NCBI GenBank assembly: GCA_018889975.1 | Contig: CP076546.1 | Coordinates: forward strand, 4,557,001-4,621,000 | Source of the DNA: Bacillus sp. NP157 | GTDB taxonomy: Bacteria; Pseudomonadota; Gammaproteobacteria; Xanthomonadales; Rhodanobacteraceae | Length of the DNA: 64,000 nucleotides | Reading direction: 5' to 3' | Shown: positions 25,369-33,317 of the stretch, piece by piece | Numbering within the stretch: position 1 is the stretch's first letter | Layout: each line of letters opens with the position of its first letter | Position numbers and translations under genes: made by a program | The notes under the pieces: generated by a model | Seen by the model: the letters and a program-made list of their open reading frames with translations, nothing else | Databases searched by the model: none | Told to the model about the DNA's origin: nothing

Positions 25369-26103
25369 TCAGGGTGCCGGGGCGGTACTGCTCGTCGCGT
25401 ACAACGGGCCTTGTGCAACGAACCGCGCCCGCGACTCGCAGGTGGCATGGTCATCGCAGAATGTCGCCACGCTCACCGTGGGCTGGCCATCGACCATCGA
25501 GAAGACCTGGCGGATCGCCATCGCCTGCGGCGTGCCCAGGTCGGTGAAGGTCCAGCGTTCGAGTAACTCGCCTTGCGGGGAGCGAACCGAGTAGGTCGTC
25601 ACGAGCGAATCGCCAGGCGCCTTGCCCTTGCTTCGCTGCATGACATCCGCCAGCAGGGCGTCGACCGTGGTGAACTTCGCATCCAGCGGGACGACGTTGT
25701 AGTGCGGATGGTCGTAGCCCGCCGGCCAGTTCCTCGGCACGTTGAGCGGACTGGGCCGGAAGGAGACGGGCACGATGGCGGTACCACTGGCCGGCTTGCC
25801 ATCGAAATGACCGGGCCGGAACTTCCATTGCCTGACCACCCGCATCGCGGCCTCATCGAGCACCGCCGAGCCCGACGACTGGTCGACCTCCACGTTCTCC
25901 GCATTGCCGTTGGCATCGATCCTGGCCCGCAGGCGCGCCGTGCCACCCACGCCATACAGCGCTTCGAAACCCGGGTAGGACGGCGCCGTCCGCGGTACGC
26001 CCATGTCGACCTGCGGCATGTCACAGGTGTGGCCTGGACCATGCCCGTTGAGGCAAGGCGGCTGCGGAGGCGGTGGGGGAAGCTGCGGCGGGAAGAAGAT
26101 CAC
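25369..26103 (-). CDS. Protein with TonB C-terminal-like domain
   Basis: A protein of 244 residues. After a proline-rich start (QLPPPPPQPPC), residues 45-115 match the TonB C-terminal fold: ALYGVGGTARLRARIDANGNAENVEVDQSSGSAVLDEAAMRVVRQWKFRPG, as in many proteins annotated energy transducer TonB. The usual N-terminal membrane helix is missing, and the protein begins inside the overlap with the preceding gene (ATGA at 26100-26103). It therefore may work as a soluble or membrane-peripheral TonB-like module. It is the last gene of a coupled minus-strand operon. Confidence 0.7.
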   Translation of the reverse strand: MIFFPPQLPPPPPQPPCLNGHGPGHTCDMPQVDMGVPRTAPSYPGFEALYGVGGTARLRARIDANGNAENVEVDQSSGSAVLDEAAMRVVRQWKFRPGHFDGKPASGTAIVPVSFRPSPLNVPRNWPAGYDHPHYNVVPLDAKFTTVDALLADVMQRSKGKAPGDSLVTTYSVRSPQGELLERWTFTDLGTPQAMAIRQVFSMVDGQPTVSVATFCDDHATCESRARFVAQGPLYATSSTAPAP

Positions 26104-26867
26104 GGCGGGTCCTCGGTGGGCTGGCGCATGGTCTGGTTGGCTGGCTTTCGCGGGGCTTTCTGGCGACGCTTTGCTTCCTTAAGGGCATCCTGCAGGTACA
26201 TGTTCACACCATCGAGCCGCAGCTTCATCGAGGTGGCAGTCCACATCAGGTAGTAGGCGAGGCCGATGGCGAAGATGAAGATCCCATCGATCAAGCTGAT
26301 ATTCCTGCCGGACATGATTTCCCGCCCCTGGTAGTACACCGCGGCGACGACGGGGATAAGGCCGAGCGATGGAATGTTGCCCGCGACCATGGGGTATTTT
26401 TGCGCCATGCGTGCGGCACGAAATTTGGCCATCACCGCATGCCGCTCGAGGAGCTCCATGGGTTGGCTGACCAGCCACTCGCGGATCTTGAAATGGTGGG
26501 GAAACTCGAAGTCTAGCTGCGACATAAACTCGGAGACCGTGCGCCGGATGCTCGTGACCTCACCGCGTGAATACCAGGCCTGAGTGCCAACGCCAGCCAG
26601 TTCGATCACGAGAAGCGCGCCTATAATCCAGACCCGTGGCATCGGTTGAAGCGGAAGATGCTGGACGACAAGGGTCAGGACGAAAGCACTGAAACCAACG
26701 ATGGCGCCGATCTTCGCCCGAGGCTGCGCCGGCCTTCCATGGTCGTAGTCGGGAATGGCCACGATCCAACGATTGAGTTCAGCGAACGTCAGGGGTGTGA
26801 CCGGGTCGCTTCCGTCGTCTTCGAGCGCTGTATCGATCGAGCTTTCCACGCGTGTCACAGCGCTCAT
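26100..26867 (-). CDS. Membrane protein of unknown function
   Basis: A protein of 255 residues with four hydrophobic segments: IGAIVGFSAFVLTLVV, VWIIGALLVIELAGVG, IPSLGLIPVVAAVYY and IDGIFIFAIGLAYYLMW. A soluble part of about 70 residues lies between the second and third, and the tail is Lys/Arg-rich. Both ends overlap the neighbouring genes by ATGA, so it is translationally coupled to a CPBP-type fragment upstream and a TonB-like protein downstream. I do not recognise a family. Confidence 0.7.
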   Translation of the reverse strand: MSAVTRVESSIDTALEDDGSDPVTPLTFAELNRWIVAIPDYDHGRPAQPRAKIGAIVGFSAFVLTLVVQHLPLQPMPRVWIIGALLVIELAGVGTQAWYSRGEVTSIRRTVSEFMSQLDFEFPHHFKIREWLVSQPMELLERHAVMAKFRAARMAQKYPMVAGNIPSLGLIPVVAAVYYQGREIMSGRNISLIDGIFIFAIGLAYYLMWTATSMKLRLDGVNMYLQDALKEAKRRQKAPRKPANQTMRQPTEDPP

Positions 26868-27136
26868 TCTTCCTCCGTCGCCTTGGCCAGGAACGCGGCC
26901 CTGAGATTCACGATGAAATGGATGACGATCGGTAGCAGCAAGCTACCCGTCAGGACATAGAGCAGGCAAAGAACACCGCCGAGCAAGCCGGTCGCCAGCA
27001 CGCCCATGGCTCCCTGGTAGACGTGGACCAACCCGAAGACCACCGCGGATACGACCGCCACGCCAAGCAGCGCCAGGACGCCCCCGGCAAGCGGTGATAG
27101 CGACACGCCGCGTGCGACGTGGAGAATGGCTTCCAT
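26864..27136 (-). pseudogene. C-terminal part of a CPBP (CAAX/Abi-type) intramembrane protease, truncated
   Basis: From ATG 27136 (GGGGA upstream) 90 residues can be read; a longer frame to 27280 adds no recognisable sequence. FGLVHVYQGAMGVLATGLLGG and LLPIVIHFIVN are the third and fourth conserved CPBP motifs, with their His residues. The first motif, with the paired Glu and Arg needed for catalysis (EExxxR), is absent. The gene is therefore a 5'-truncated protease that cannot be active in the standard way. It remains coupled by ATGA to the next gene, which may explain why the reading frame is kept. Confidence 0.65.
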
Positions 27137-27325
27137 GCGTTGGATCCCCTGGGTGGACAGGCGTGCCGGGCTACCCAGCGTCGCCGGTGGTAGCGTACGG
27201 GAGCGGGAGTTGCTTCGTAAACGGGGTTGGGGGTTTCGTCCTCGTGGCCGAGTGCTGGCTGAGACGATTCGATTGCGCACTTCCGGCAGTTCGCACTGAG
27301 AAATGCGCCGCTGCTGGTAGCGAAC

Positions 27326-27352
27326 GTGAGAGTCATCTCACTTTTCTATGCT
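27326..27352 (+). promoter_or_regulatory. Inverted repeat plus -10-like box before the effector locus
   Basis: GTGAGA and TCTCAC form a perfect 6-bp inverted repeat around GTCA (27326-27341), and TATGCT follows at 27347-27352, about 80 bp before the first 191-residue protein gene. The half-sites resemble a CRP/Clp box with spacing two bases too wide, so a different factor is likely. Suggestive only. Confidence 0.35.
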
Positions 27353-27431
27353 AATCATGAGGATGCTTGATGCCCTGCGCGAACGTTGCGTACACTCGCA
27401 CGTCAAGGATTGTCGATCTGGAGGATCAAGA

Positions 27432-28007
27432 ATGGACCTTTCTGCCCACGACCGCATTTTGGCAGGGCCGCTTTACGGAACTGAGCCCTGGCCGCTGCGC
27501 TTCAATACGCATCAATTCAGCGCCGTCTGCTTCAATACGTTGGCGTGCAGCATCGTCTACAACCGATTCGAATTTGGCACTCGCAAAGTCGATCAGTTCG
27601 GCGTATCCAGCGACGCCGCTTCAGGACCTTTGCCTTCCGGCGGCTTGAATTACGCTTGGAACGGCGCTCACACCATTCCGCCGAAAAACGGAAAAACCTT
27701 CCCGGGCCCAGTCGACATCTCATGGACATCGATGGATGGAGAAGATCTCCATGCTGTCGTCGACCTTGACGAGATGTTCCGTGAGCGACTCGTTCTTCAT
27801 CATGTGACGCGCGATGAGGTCAAGGAGCCGTGGCTTCGCGCAAAATCTTTTAACCCTGTCAGTCCGCACATACTTATCGAGGTCAATGACAGGACCGTCA
27901 ACGTCTACATGCAAGCAACAGTCGCTACTGAGGCGGAGCAGATCCAAGGCAATCCGAACTCACATATCCGCAGCGACGTGATGCTGGCCTGGAGTCATCG
28001 TTACTGA
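27432..28007 (+). CDS. Putative immunity protein of the lipase effector, copy A (191 residues)
   Basis: A protein of 191 residues, with the start at 27432 after GGAGGATC. It belongs to a family of three equal-length paralogues here (also 30847 and 31438). Shared blocks are LAGPLYGTEPWPLRFNTHQF, CFNTLACSIVYN, FPGP, WTSMDG, VDLDEMFRERLVLH, EVNDRTVNVYM and DVMLAWSH. There is no signal peptide or membrane segment. It ends 16 bp before the effector start. Clustering of several copies around one toxic effector is typical of immunity genes, but effectors of this class act outside the cytoplasm, so an adaptor or regulatory job is also possible. Copy C is its closest relative. Confidence 0.7.
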   Translation: MDLSAHDRILAGPLYGTEPWPLRFNTHQFSAVCFNTLACSIVYNRFEFGTRKVDQFGVSSDAASGPLPSGGLNYAWNGAHTIPPKNGKTFPGPVDISWTSMDGEDLHAVVDLDEMFRERLVLHHVTRDEVKEPWLRAKSFNPVSPHILIEVNDRTVNVYMQATVATEAEQIQGNPNSHIRSDVMLAWSHRY

Positions 28008-28023
28008 GCAGGGAGTGCTCCGC

Positions 28024-30681
28024 ATGGATAAGATTAAGATCGCTGCCGATGGTGCGCCGGTAGACCGCGGCGGCCACAACTACGTCGGTGCTGAAACGTT
28101 AGCCCAGTTCAAGGACGCCAGCGAGCAGCTATCTCGCTTCAAGGCGCCTATTTTCCTGCACGCCAACGACATGACGGAGCGGCTCTATGTCGTTGCGTTT
28201 GATGGAACCGGAAATAATCAATTTGAGGATCCCGAGCACGCAACGAACGTCGCGAAGATTAGCAATGAGCTGACTCAGGCAGTCAAGCTTGATCCGCACC
28301 GACTCCATGTCAATTACATCGAAGGGCCCGGGACGCGCGGAGAATGGCTCGACCGGAAGCTCGACACTATCAAGGGGTCCTCATTCGAATCCAACATTAC
28401 GCAGGCTTATAACGATCTAGTTATAAGGGCTAATCGATGGATGGTTGAAGATCCGGACGCCAAGATTCGTGTTCAGTCCATCGGCTTCAGCCGCGGAGCG
28501 AGCCAAGTCGCTGGGTTCGCTAACCTGCTTCACGGCAATGGTATCCCCGACCTATCGAGCGAAATAATCGCGGCGGATGGTACCAGGGGTTTCGAACGAT
28601 ACTTCGTTGCGCCCGGAAAGACCCCGCAAGCGGTCCTTCTGTTTGACCCGGTGGCCACCGGGGCTCCAATGGAGTTCGATCGAAGGCTGCCCTCTTCGGT
28701 AGTATCAGGTTTGCAAATCACGGCGAAGAACGAACTCCGTGCGACATTTCCGTCGGATCAGTTGATCCGTCCGGGTCTTTCGGAGGACGGTCGCTTCCTC
28801 AACATAACCGTGCCTGGCGCGCACTCTGACGTCGGCGGCGGGTATCTCCGTAACGGCCTGTCAATTCGCTGCGGAAATCTGGGTCGTGATTACTGTAATG
28901 CATTTCATGAAGTGCCGAAGCTCACGAAAGAGTTTGAGCCGACAGACCAGCGATTGAATGTCGTGCATCGGTCGTGGGAAGGAGAGCATGTCTTCCGTCT
29001 TGACCCAAGGCAAGGAGTGCGCGGGTTTCCCAGTGGGACGAATCAGATACTTGCTCCGAGCCATGTCGACGGTGTCGGGCCAGCGCCCCATGGGCCCGCG
29101 GCCATGAACCCTTCGCTTTCTATGCCGATGCGCAACATCCCGATCGGAAAGCCAAATCTGGAACCAGTCGGAGTATCGGACGTTCGCCCGACAGCAGGCC
29201 AACTTGCCGAGGCAGGGCGAGCGCCGAGTTACGCCCCTGCGATCGGCAAGGCTGTAGGCCTCGGCCTTACCGCAGTGGACATCGTCGATACCGGCCGAGC
29301 CGTTACACATGCGGCAGATACGGGGAACGAGACTGGCGCGACATCCCAGATCGTCCATTTTGCTGGTCGCAATGCCGGCGGTTGGGCCGGCGCGGCAATG
29401 TTCGCATCGGCCGCGGGCGCGGCCGGCATCGAGACGGGTCCGGGAGCCTTGATCGCTACTGGCATCGGCGGGATCGTTGGTGCAGTCGGCGGCGCACATC
29501 TCGCTGACGAATACGATATCTACCGGTCGACTCATCAGGAGGATGCTCACGGTCGAACCTGGGAACTCGATCCTGAGCATGGCTGGGCGCGGAAGCTGCC
29601 ACCGCTTCCAGAGACACCTCATGGTGAGATCATCGTGGCCGATGCCGCGCTGTCCCGGCGACTCTCTTATCAGGCAACCAATACGGCGACCGAGATAGCG
29701 CTGTCCAAGGAGTATCAGGCCAAGGATCCATACAAGCAGCCACCGGCACCGACCGACGCACCCGTGGCCCATGCGACCTACTGGTCACGTGACGCGGAGA
29801 AGCACACCTGGTCGCGTGAAGTCACCGACCTGATTCTCGAGCACGACATAAGGGTCAAACACATCGAGCACGCCACCCCCGAGAAGGCTGCGCAGCTCGA
29901 TGCCAGCGCGTTGGATACGATTCGACAGAACGTAGCTCAGTCTCCTGTCGGCGTCGCGGAACGCTACATCGCTGCCTACGAACAGAACGGCTGGAAGGAG
30001 CTCGGTGCAATTCCGCCTGCGGTCCAGGATGTGCTGCGCGCGCCTCGTGACCAGGTACTTGCATCGGATGGCCATGCCTATACGCATGAACCCGGTGACA
30101 CATGGTCTCGCGAGCGCTTGATCGGAAAAGCCGAAGCGCCCGAACGCTTGCATGGTGAGTTGGCCATCGCTGAAACCATGACGCAGGAGACGCGTCTTCG
30201 AGTCAATGAAGAAGTGGCCTCCATCGATCGTTCGCCTGCTGGCAAACCAGGCACGCCGCCGAGCCTGGATGCCGCCACCCATCCGGACCATGCGATGTTC
30301 AACCAGGCCCGATCGCATCTCGCCGAGGTCGACAAGGGCTTGGGCCGAGCGCCCGACGAGTACACGGACAACATGGCTGCCGCACTCACCGTCCAGGCAA
30401 GAAAAGACGGGCTGTCACGCATCGACCAAGTCGCACTGTCTGACGACGGCAAGACCATGTGGGCAGTCCAGACTCCACCGGGGCGAACAGATCACTTGTT
30501 CGATCTTCAAACCAAGGTGCCGACTTCTGAAGCGATGACGTCGATGGAGCAAAGCTCTGCCAAGTGGCCGCAGGCCATGCAGCAGTTCCAGGCCAACGAG
30601 CAACAGGCGGCTATCGACCAGCAGCAGGCGCAACAGCAGCGGCAGCAGCAGGATGCGATGGGGCATGGGCGATCGATGTAA
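28024..30681 (+). CDS. Type IV secretion killing effector (X-Tfe-like): DUF2235/Tle1-like lipase with C-terminal XVIPCD-like domain
   Basis: A protein of 885 residues; ATG 28024 with GGGAG eight bases upstream is preferred over GTG 28015. Residues 50-275 form the DUF2235 hydrolase: YVVAFDGTGNN, SIGFSRGAS with Ser156, LLFDPV with Asp208 and VPGAHSDVGGGY with His267, a complete Ser-Asp-His set as in Tle1 phospholipases. Residues ~430-475 are Ala/Gly-rich and hydrophobic. Residues 751-885 are XVIPCD-like: HPDHAMFNQA, AAALTVQARKDGLSRIDQV, DDGKTMWAVQ and a Gln-rich tail. XVIPCD recruits effectors to VirD4 of the xanthomonad bacteria-killing T4SS. The T4SS itself is outside the window. Confidence 0.85.
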   Translation: MDKIKIAADGAPVDRGGHNYVGAETLAQFKDASEQLSRFKAPIFLHANDMTERLYVVAFDGTGNNQFEDPEHATNVAKISNELTQAVKLDPHRLHVNYIEGPGTRGEWLDRKLDTIKGSSFESNITQAYNDLVIRANRWMVEDPDAKIRVQSIGFSRGASQVAGFANLLHGNGIPDLSSEIIAADGTRGFERYFVAPGKTPQAVLLFDPVATGAPMEFDRRLPSSVVSGLQITAKNELRATFPSDQLIRPGLSEDGRFLNITVPGAHSDVGGGYLRNGLSIRCGNLGRDYCNAFHEVPKLTKEFEPTDQRLNVVHRSWEGEHVFRLDPRQGVRGFPSGTNQILAPSHVDGVGPAPHGPAAMNPSLSMPMRNIPIGKPNLEPVGVSDVRPTAGQLAEAGRAPSYAPAIGKAVGLGLTAVDIVDTGRAVTHAADTGNETGATSQIVHFAGRNAGGWAGAAMFASAAGAAGIETGPGALIATGIGGIVGAVGGAHLADEYDIYRSTHQEDAHGRTWELDPEHGWARKLPPLPETPHGEIIVADAALSRRLSYQATNTATEIALSKEYQAKDPYKQPPAPTDAPVAHATYWSRDAEKHTWSREVTDLILEHDIRVKHIEHATPEKAAQLDASALDTIRQNVAQSPVGVAERYIAAYEQNGWKELGAIPPAVQDVLRAPRDQVLASDGHAYTHEPGDTWSRERLIGKAEAPERLHGELAIAETMTQETRLRVNEEVASIDRSPAGKPGTPPSLDAATHPDHAMFNQARSHLAEVDKGLGRAPDEYTDNMAAALTVQARKDGLSRIDQVALSDDGKTMWAVQTPPGRTDHLFDLQTKVPTSEAMTSMEQSSAKWPQAMQQFQANEQQAAIDQQQAQQQRQQQDAMGHGRSM

Positions 30682-30690
30682 TAGAGAGTT

Positions 30691-30780
30691 ATGGTTTCTC
30701 CCGAAACCGAACAGATCGAAGGCAATCCCAATTCGCATATTCGATATGACGTGATGCTGACCTGGACTCATGGGTATTGA
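30691..30780 (+). pseudogene. 3' remnant of a fourth 191-residue immunity-family gene
   Basis: Ten bases after the effector stop, an ATG opens 29 codons that read TEQIEGNPNSHIRYDVMLTW and end THGY. This equals the last ~26 residues of copies A and C (TEAEQIQGNPNSHIRSDVML...). The rest of the gene is absent. It looks like a scar of recombination or deletion in a tandem array, in which the effector 3' end was joined to the tail of an old immunity gene. Confidence 0.8.
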
Positions 30781-30846
30781 CCAGTGGATGCGTCCGACGA
30801 CGGCTCCAGTGCGGCTATCACGGCTAGCTGATATGGAGGATCACCC

Positions 30847-31422
30847 ATGCTGACTTACAAACCCGATCCCGCGCTTGCCGGACCCTTGTTTGGCAAAGAC
30901 CCGTGGCCACTGAGGTTCCATACCCACACGTTCAGCGCCTGGTGCTTCAACACTCTCGCTTGCAGCATCGTTTACAACCATGCTGAATTCGGAACGCGAC
31001 ATCGCGATTACGAAGGGAATATTCGGGACAAGCCTTCAGGTCCCATCCCAGCGGACGATTGGCGCCAACGTTGGGAAGGCGGTCACGGTATCGTGCCGTA
31101 CGACGGTAATACCTTCCCCACAGACGTCGAGTTGAAGTGGACCTCGCTCGATGGGTCCGACCACGCTACGCGTCTGGACCTCGATGAGATGTTCAAAGAA
31201 CGCCTTATCGTGCACAGGGTCGCGAGGGAAGACGTGCTGGAGACCTGGCTGGATGTGAAGTCCATCAAGCCCGTCAGCCCTAGCATTTATGTCGAGGTCG
31301 ACGACAGAACGATCAACGTTTACATGCGGGCGATGATTTTCTTGAAGAACACCGATTCCACTGGTCAACCACGATCCAGGATGCAGGACGAGTTGATCCT
31401 CGCGTGGACCCACACTTACTGA
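30847..31422 (+). CDS. Putative immunity protein of the lipase effector, copy B (191 residues)
   Basis: A protein of 191 residues with GGAGG before the ATG. It carries the same blocks as copies A and C (AGPLFGKDPWPLRFHTHTF, CFNTLACSIVYN, WTSLDG, LDLDEMFKERLIVHRV, EVDDRTINVYMRA) but is the most divergent of the three, especially near the C-terminus, where the NPNSHIR block is replaced by QPRSRMQ. There is no signal peptide. Its closeness to the effector and its divergence suggest that it may be matched to a different effector variant than A and C. Confidence 0.7.
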   Translation: MLTYKPDPALAGPLFGKDPWPLRFHTHTFSAWCFNTLACSIVYNHAEFGTRHRDYEGNIRDKPSGPIPADDWRQRWEGGHGIVPYDGNTFPTDVELKWTSLDGSDHATRLDLDEMFKERLIVHRVAREDVLETWLDVKSIKPVSPSIYVEVDDRTINVYMRAMIFLKNTDSTGQPRSRMQDELILAWTHTY

Positions 31423-31437
31423 GCTAGAGAGTCGGGA

Positions 31438-32013
31438 ATGGACTTGTCTGGGACCTATCGAATTCTTGCAGGGCCACTTTACGGCACGGAGCCCTGGCCG
31501 CTACGTTTCAATACCCATCAGTTCGAAGCGGTGTGCTTCAACACGCTGGCATGCAGCATCGTCTACAACCACTTTGAGTTCGGCACGCAAAAGCAGGACC
31601 GTTATGGCGTCATCACCGATTCCGCTTCCGGGCCACCGCCTTCCGACGATTGGAAGGCGATGTTGGGAAGTAGCCACGGCATCCCGCTGAAGAAAGGGAA
31701 GACATTCCCGGGGCCGATAGAAGCTCGCTGGACCTCGCTGGACGGTACCGAACATCACGCAACCATCGATCTGGACGAGATCTTTCGCGAGCGCATTGTG
31801 CTTCATCGGGTGAAGCGTGATGAGGTGAAGGAGGCCTGGCTTGTTGCGAAATCAACTCACCCAGTAAGTCCTTTGATTCTCCTCGAGATAAACGACCGGC
31901 TCGTCAGGGTGTATATGGAAGCCGTAGTGGCGACAGAGGCCGAGCAGAAACCCGGCAATCCTAACTCGCATATCCGGCACGACGTGATGCTGGCCTGGAC
32001 TCAGGTCTTCTGA
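31438..32013 (+). CDS. Putative immunity protein of the lipase effector, copy C (191 residues)
   Basis: A protein of 191 residues, 15 bp after copy B. It is closer to copy A than to copy B: MDLS start, RILAGPLYGTEPWPLRFNTH, KGKTFPGP, DLDEIFRERIVLHRVKRDEVKE and EQKPGNPNSHIRHDVMLAW. The differences from copy A are concentrated in residues 55-80 and 95-110, where a specificity surface could lie. There is no signal peptide. Probably co-transcribed with copy B. Confidence 0.7.
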   Translation: MDLSGTYRILAGPLYGTEPWPLRFNTHQFEAVCFNTLACSIVYNHFEFGTQKQDRYGVITDSASGPPPSDDWKAMLGSSHGIPLKKGKTFPGPIEARWTSLDGTEHHATIDLDEIFRERIVLHRVKRDEVKEAWLVAKSTHPVSPLILLEINDRLVRVYMEAVVATEAEQKPGNPNSHIRHDVMLAWTQVF

Positions 32014-32069
32014 GCTCCGTGCGCTGCCAGCTCGGCTATCCTCCAGCCTTCACCAGCACGGATTTTGCA

Positions 32070-32939
32070 ATGATAAGGACTTCGTTACTGACAGGCCTTG
32101 CGCTCTCCGCGCTAGCCACCTCTGCCCTCGCTGCGGAATCTGCCAAGGTACCGTCGGCGCCTCCCGAGGTGATGGCGGAAGCCCCCGCGAGAGCCGGCCT
32201 CATCGCCTTCAAGGTGAGTGGCGTGCAGCCCAATGCCGACGCCGTTGCCGTCTTCGAGTCTTCGCCTGATGCCAACGGGAGTCGTGCACGCACGATCGTC
32301 GTTTTCGGGAGAAAGGACGGAGCGTTCATTCCGGACTTCCGTAACGACAAGCTCATTGCCTGCTCAAACTGTGGTCAGTTCCACGACGATGTCTTCGACG
32401 TTTCGTTAGTAAAAGTGGTCGTCGGGCACATTCACATCGAGCAGGCTGATTCCGGTGAGAAGCAGTCATCCACGACCATTGACCTGGCCAGGAAATCCGG
32501 TGCGTGGCGTGTGGCCAGTGCGACCAGGCAGACATTTGATGCCGGCCGCGGGGCACCCAGGGACGAAAAACTGAAGGTCCCGCCTTCAGGTCTCGCAAGT
32601 GAGATGGACGCGAGGTGGCAGTACGTCCCGTCCTACAACGCCATTGTCGTCAACAACAAGGATGGCAAGTTCAAGTTCGTGCACTACTACCACTCGCCCG
32701 ACCTGGTCTGGAAAGCGGCTGGACCCGATTGCAACCCGATGGACTGCAAGGTGCTCGTCCAGCAACAGGATGGCTGCATCTCGTTGGTACGCGACGCGTC
32801 GCTTCGTAACTTTGCGGCCGGAACCCCTGATCCACTTGACCGAAAGGCTGCACTGTCCAAGGCTATGGATGGGTGCAGCGCCGCCGGTAGCCAAGCGTGC
32901 AAGGAAGTGAATACGGATTGTAACCACGGGGTTCTTTAG
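32070..32939 (+). CDS. Secreted 289-residue protein with DUF4189-like C-terminus (paralogue of 21219-22088)
   Basis: A protein of 289 residues with the start at 32070; the signal peptide ends near TSALAAES. It is colinear with the protein at 21219: PPEVMAEAPA, VVFGRKDGAFIPDFRNDKLIACSNCGQFHDD, DSGEKQSSTTIDL, YNAIVVNNKDGKFKF, DCKVLVQQQDGCISLVRDAS and a C-terminal Cys pair. It follows immunity copy C by 56 bp on the same strand. Unlike the 191-residue family it is exported, so it is the one protein of this locus expected to meet a lipase in the periplasm. A protective role is only an inference. Confidence 0.75.
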   Translation: MIRTSLLTGLALSALATSALAAESAKVPSAPPEVMAEAPARAGLIAFKVSGVQPNADAVAVFESSPDANGSRARTIVVFGRKDGAFIPDFRNDKLIACSNCGQFHDDVFDVSLVKVVVGHIHIEQADSGEKQSSTTIDLARKSGAWRVASATRQTFDAGRGAPRDEKLKVPPSGLASEMDARWQYVPSYNAIVVNNKDGKFKFVHYYHSPDLVWKAAGPDCNPMDCKVLVQQQDGCISLVRDASLRNFAAGTPDPLDRKAALSKAMDGCSAAGSQACKEVNTDCNHGVL

Positions 32940-33015
32940 AAGGTTCGGCCGAGCCTTGCACCACAGCTTGGTCGCAACGCGTTAGGGGGATACCGCTATC
33001 TTCACGACACTCGCA

Positions 33016-33288
33016 ATGTTTCTCCTGGGGGACCGGCCCCGTACCTATTCGCCCGAGAGCTATGCCCTCAACCAGAAGATGAATCTGATCTTCGGCGTGG
33101 TGGTGGTAAGCGTGCTGCTCATAGGTGCCATCGGCTGGCTCGTTGATCGCTTCCGGACCCGCCATCAGCGGGGGAGGCATGCCGCGCTCCATCGAGTCCG
33201 GAGCCGCCAGGCACTCGACGCCGCTCCCAAGGCGACCCTATCCTCTCGCCAAGCCCCCAGGACCGGCGGGCATAGGGAAAGCCCATGA
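33016..33288 (+). CDS. Possible small single-span membrane protein
   Basis: A frame of 90 codons: a charged start, one strong hydrophobic segment (LIFGVVVVSVLLIGAIGWLV), then an Arg/His-rich tail. Its stop overlaps the ATG of the downstream hydrolase gene (ATGA at 33285). The ribosome site is weak, and the last ~12 codons lie in a duplicated promoter/leader segment, so the C-terminal part of this frame may be accidental. The gene is plausible but unproven. Confidence 0.4.
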   Translation: MFLLGDRPRTYSPESYALNQKMNLIFGVVVVSVLLIGAIGWLVDRFRTRHQRGRHAALHRVRSRQALDAAPKATLSSRQAPRTGGHRESP

Positions 33289-33317
33289 GCACACCGATCG
33301 CTCGTACCCACGGCCGG
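33253..33317 (+). repeat. Duplicated leader and first codons, copy 1 (copy 2 at 41963-42027)
   Basis: A 65-bp segment that spans the ribosome site, the ATG and the first eleven codons (MSTPIARTHGR) is identical in 61 of 65 positions to the segment before the gene at 41995. Weaker similarity continues about 35 bp upstream and includes a -10-like TATCCT at 33239-33244, with TATGCT at 41948-41953 in copy 2. The two downstream genes encode unrelated mature proteins. Confidence 0.85.

Noticed and set aside
27326-27341. Clp/CRP box before the effector locus
   Set aside because: The GTGA and TCAC half-sites are 8 bp apart instead of 6. Kept only as an inverted repeat of unknown use.
28861-29772. 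A 303-codon minus-strand frame inside the lipase effector gene
   Set aside because: No ribosome site or family motif; the + frame is supported by the lipase and XVIPCD-like motifs on both sides of it.
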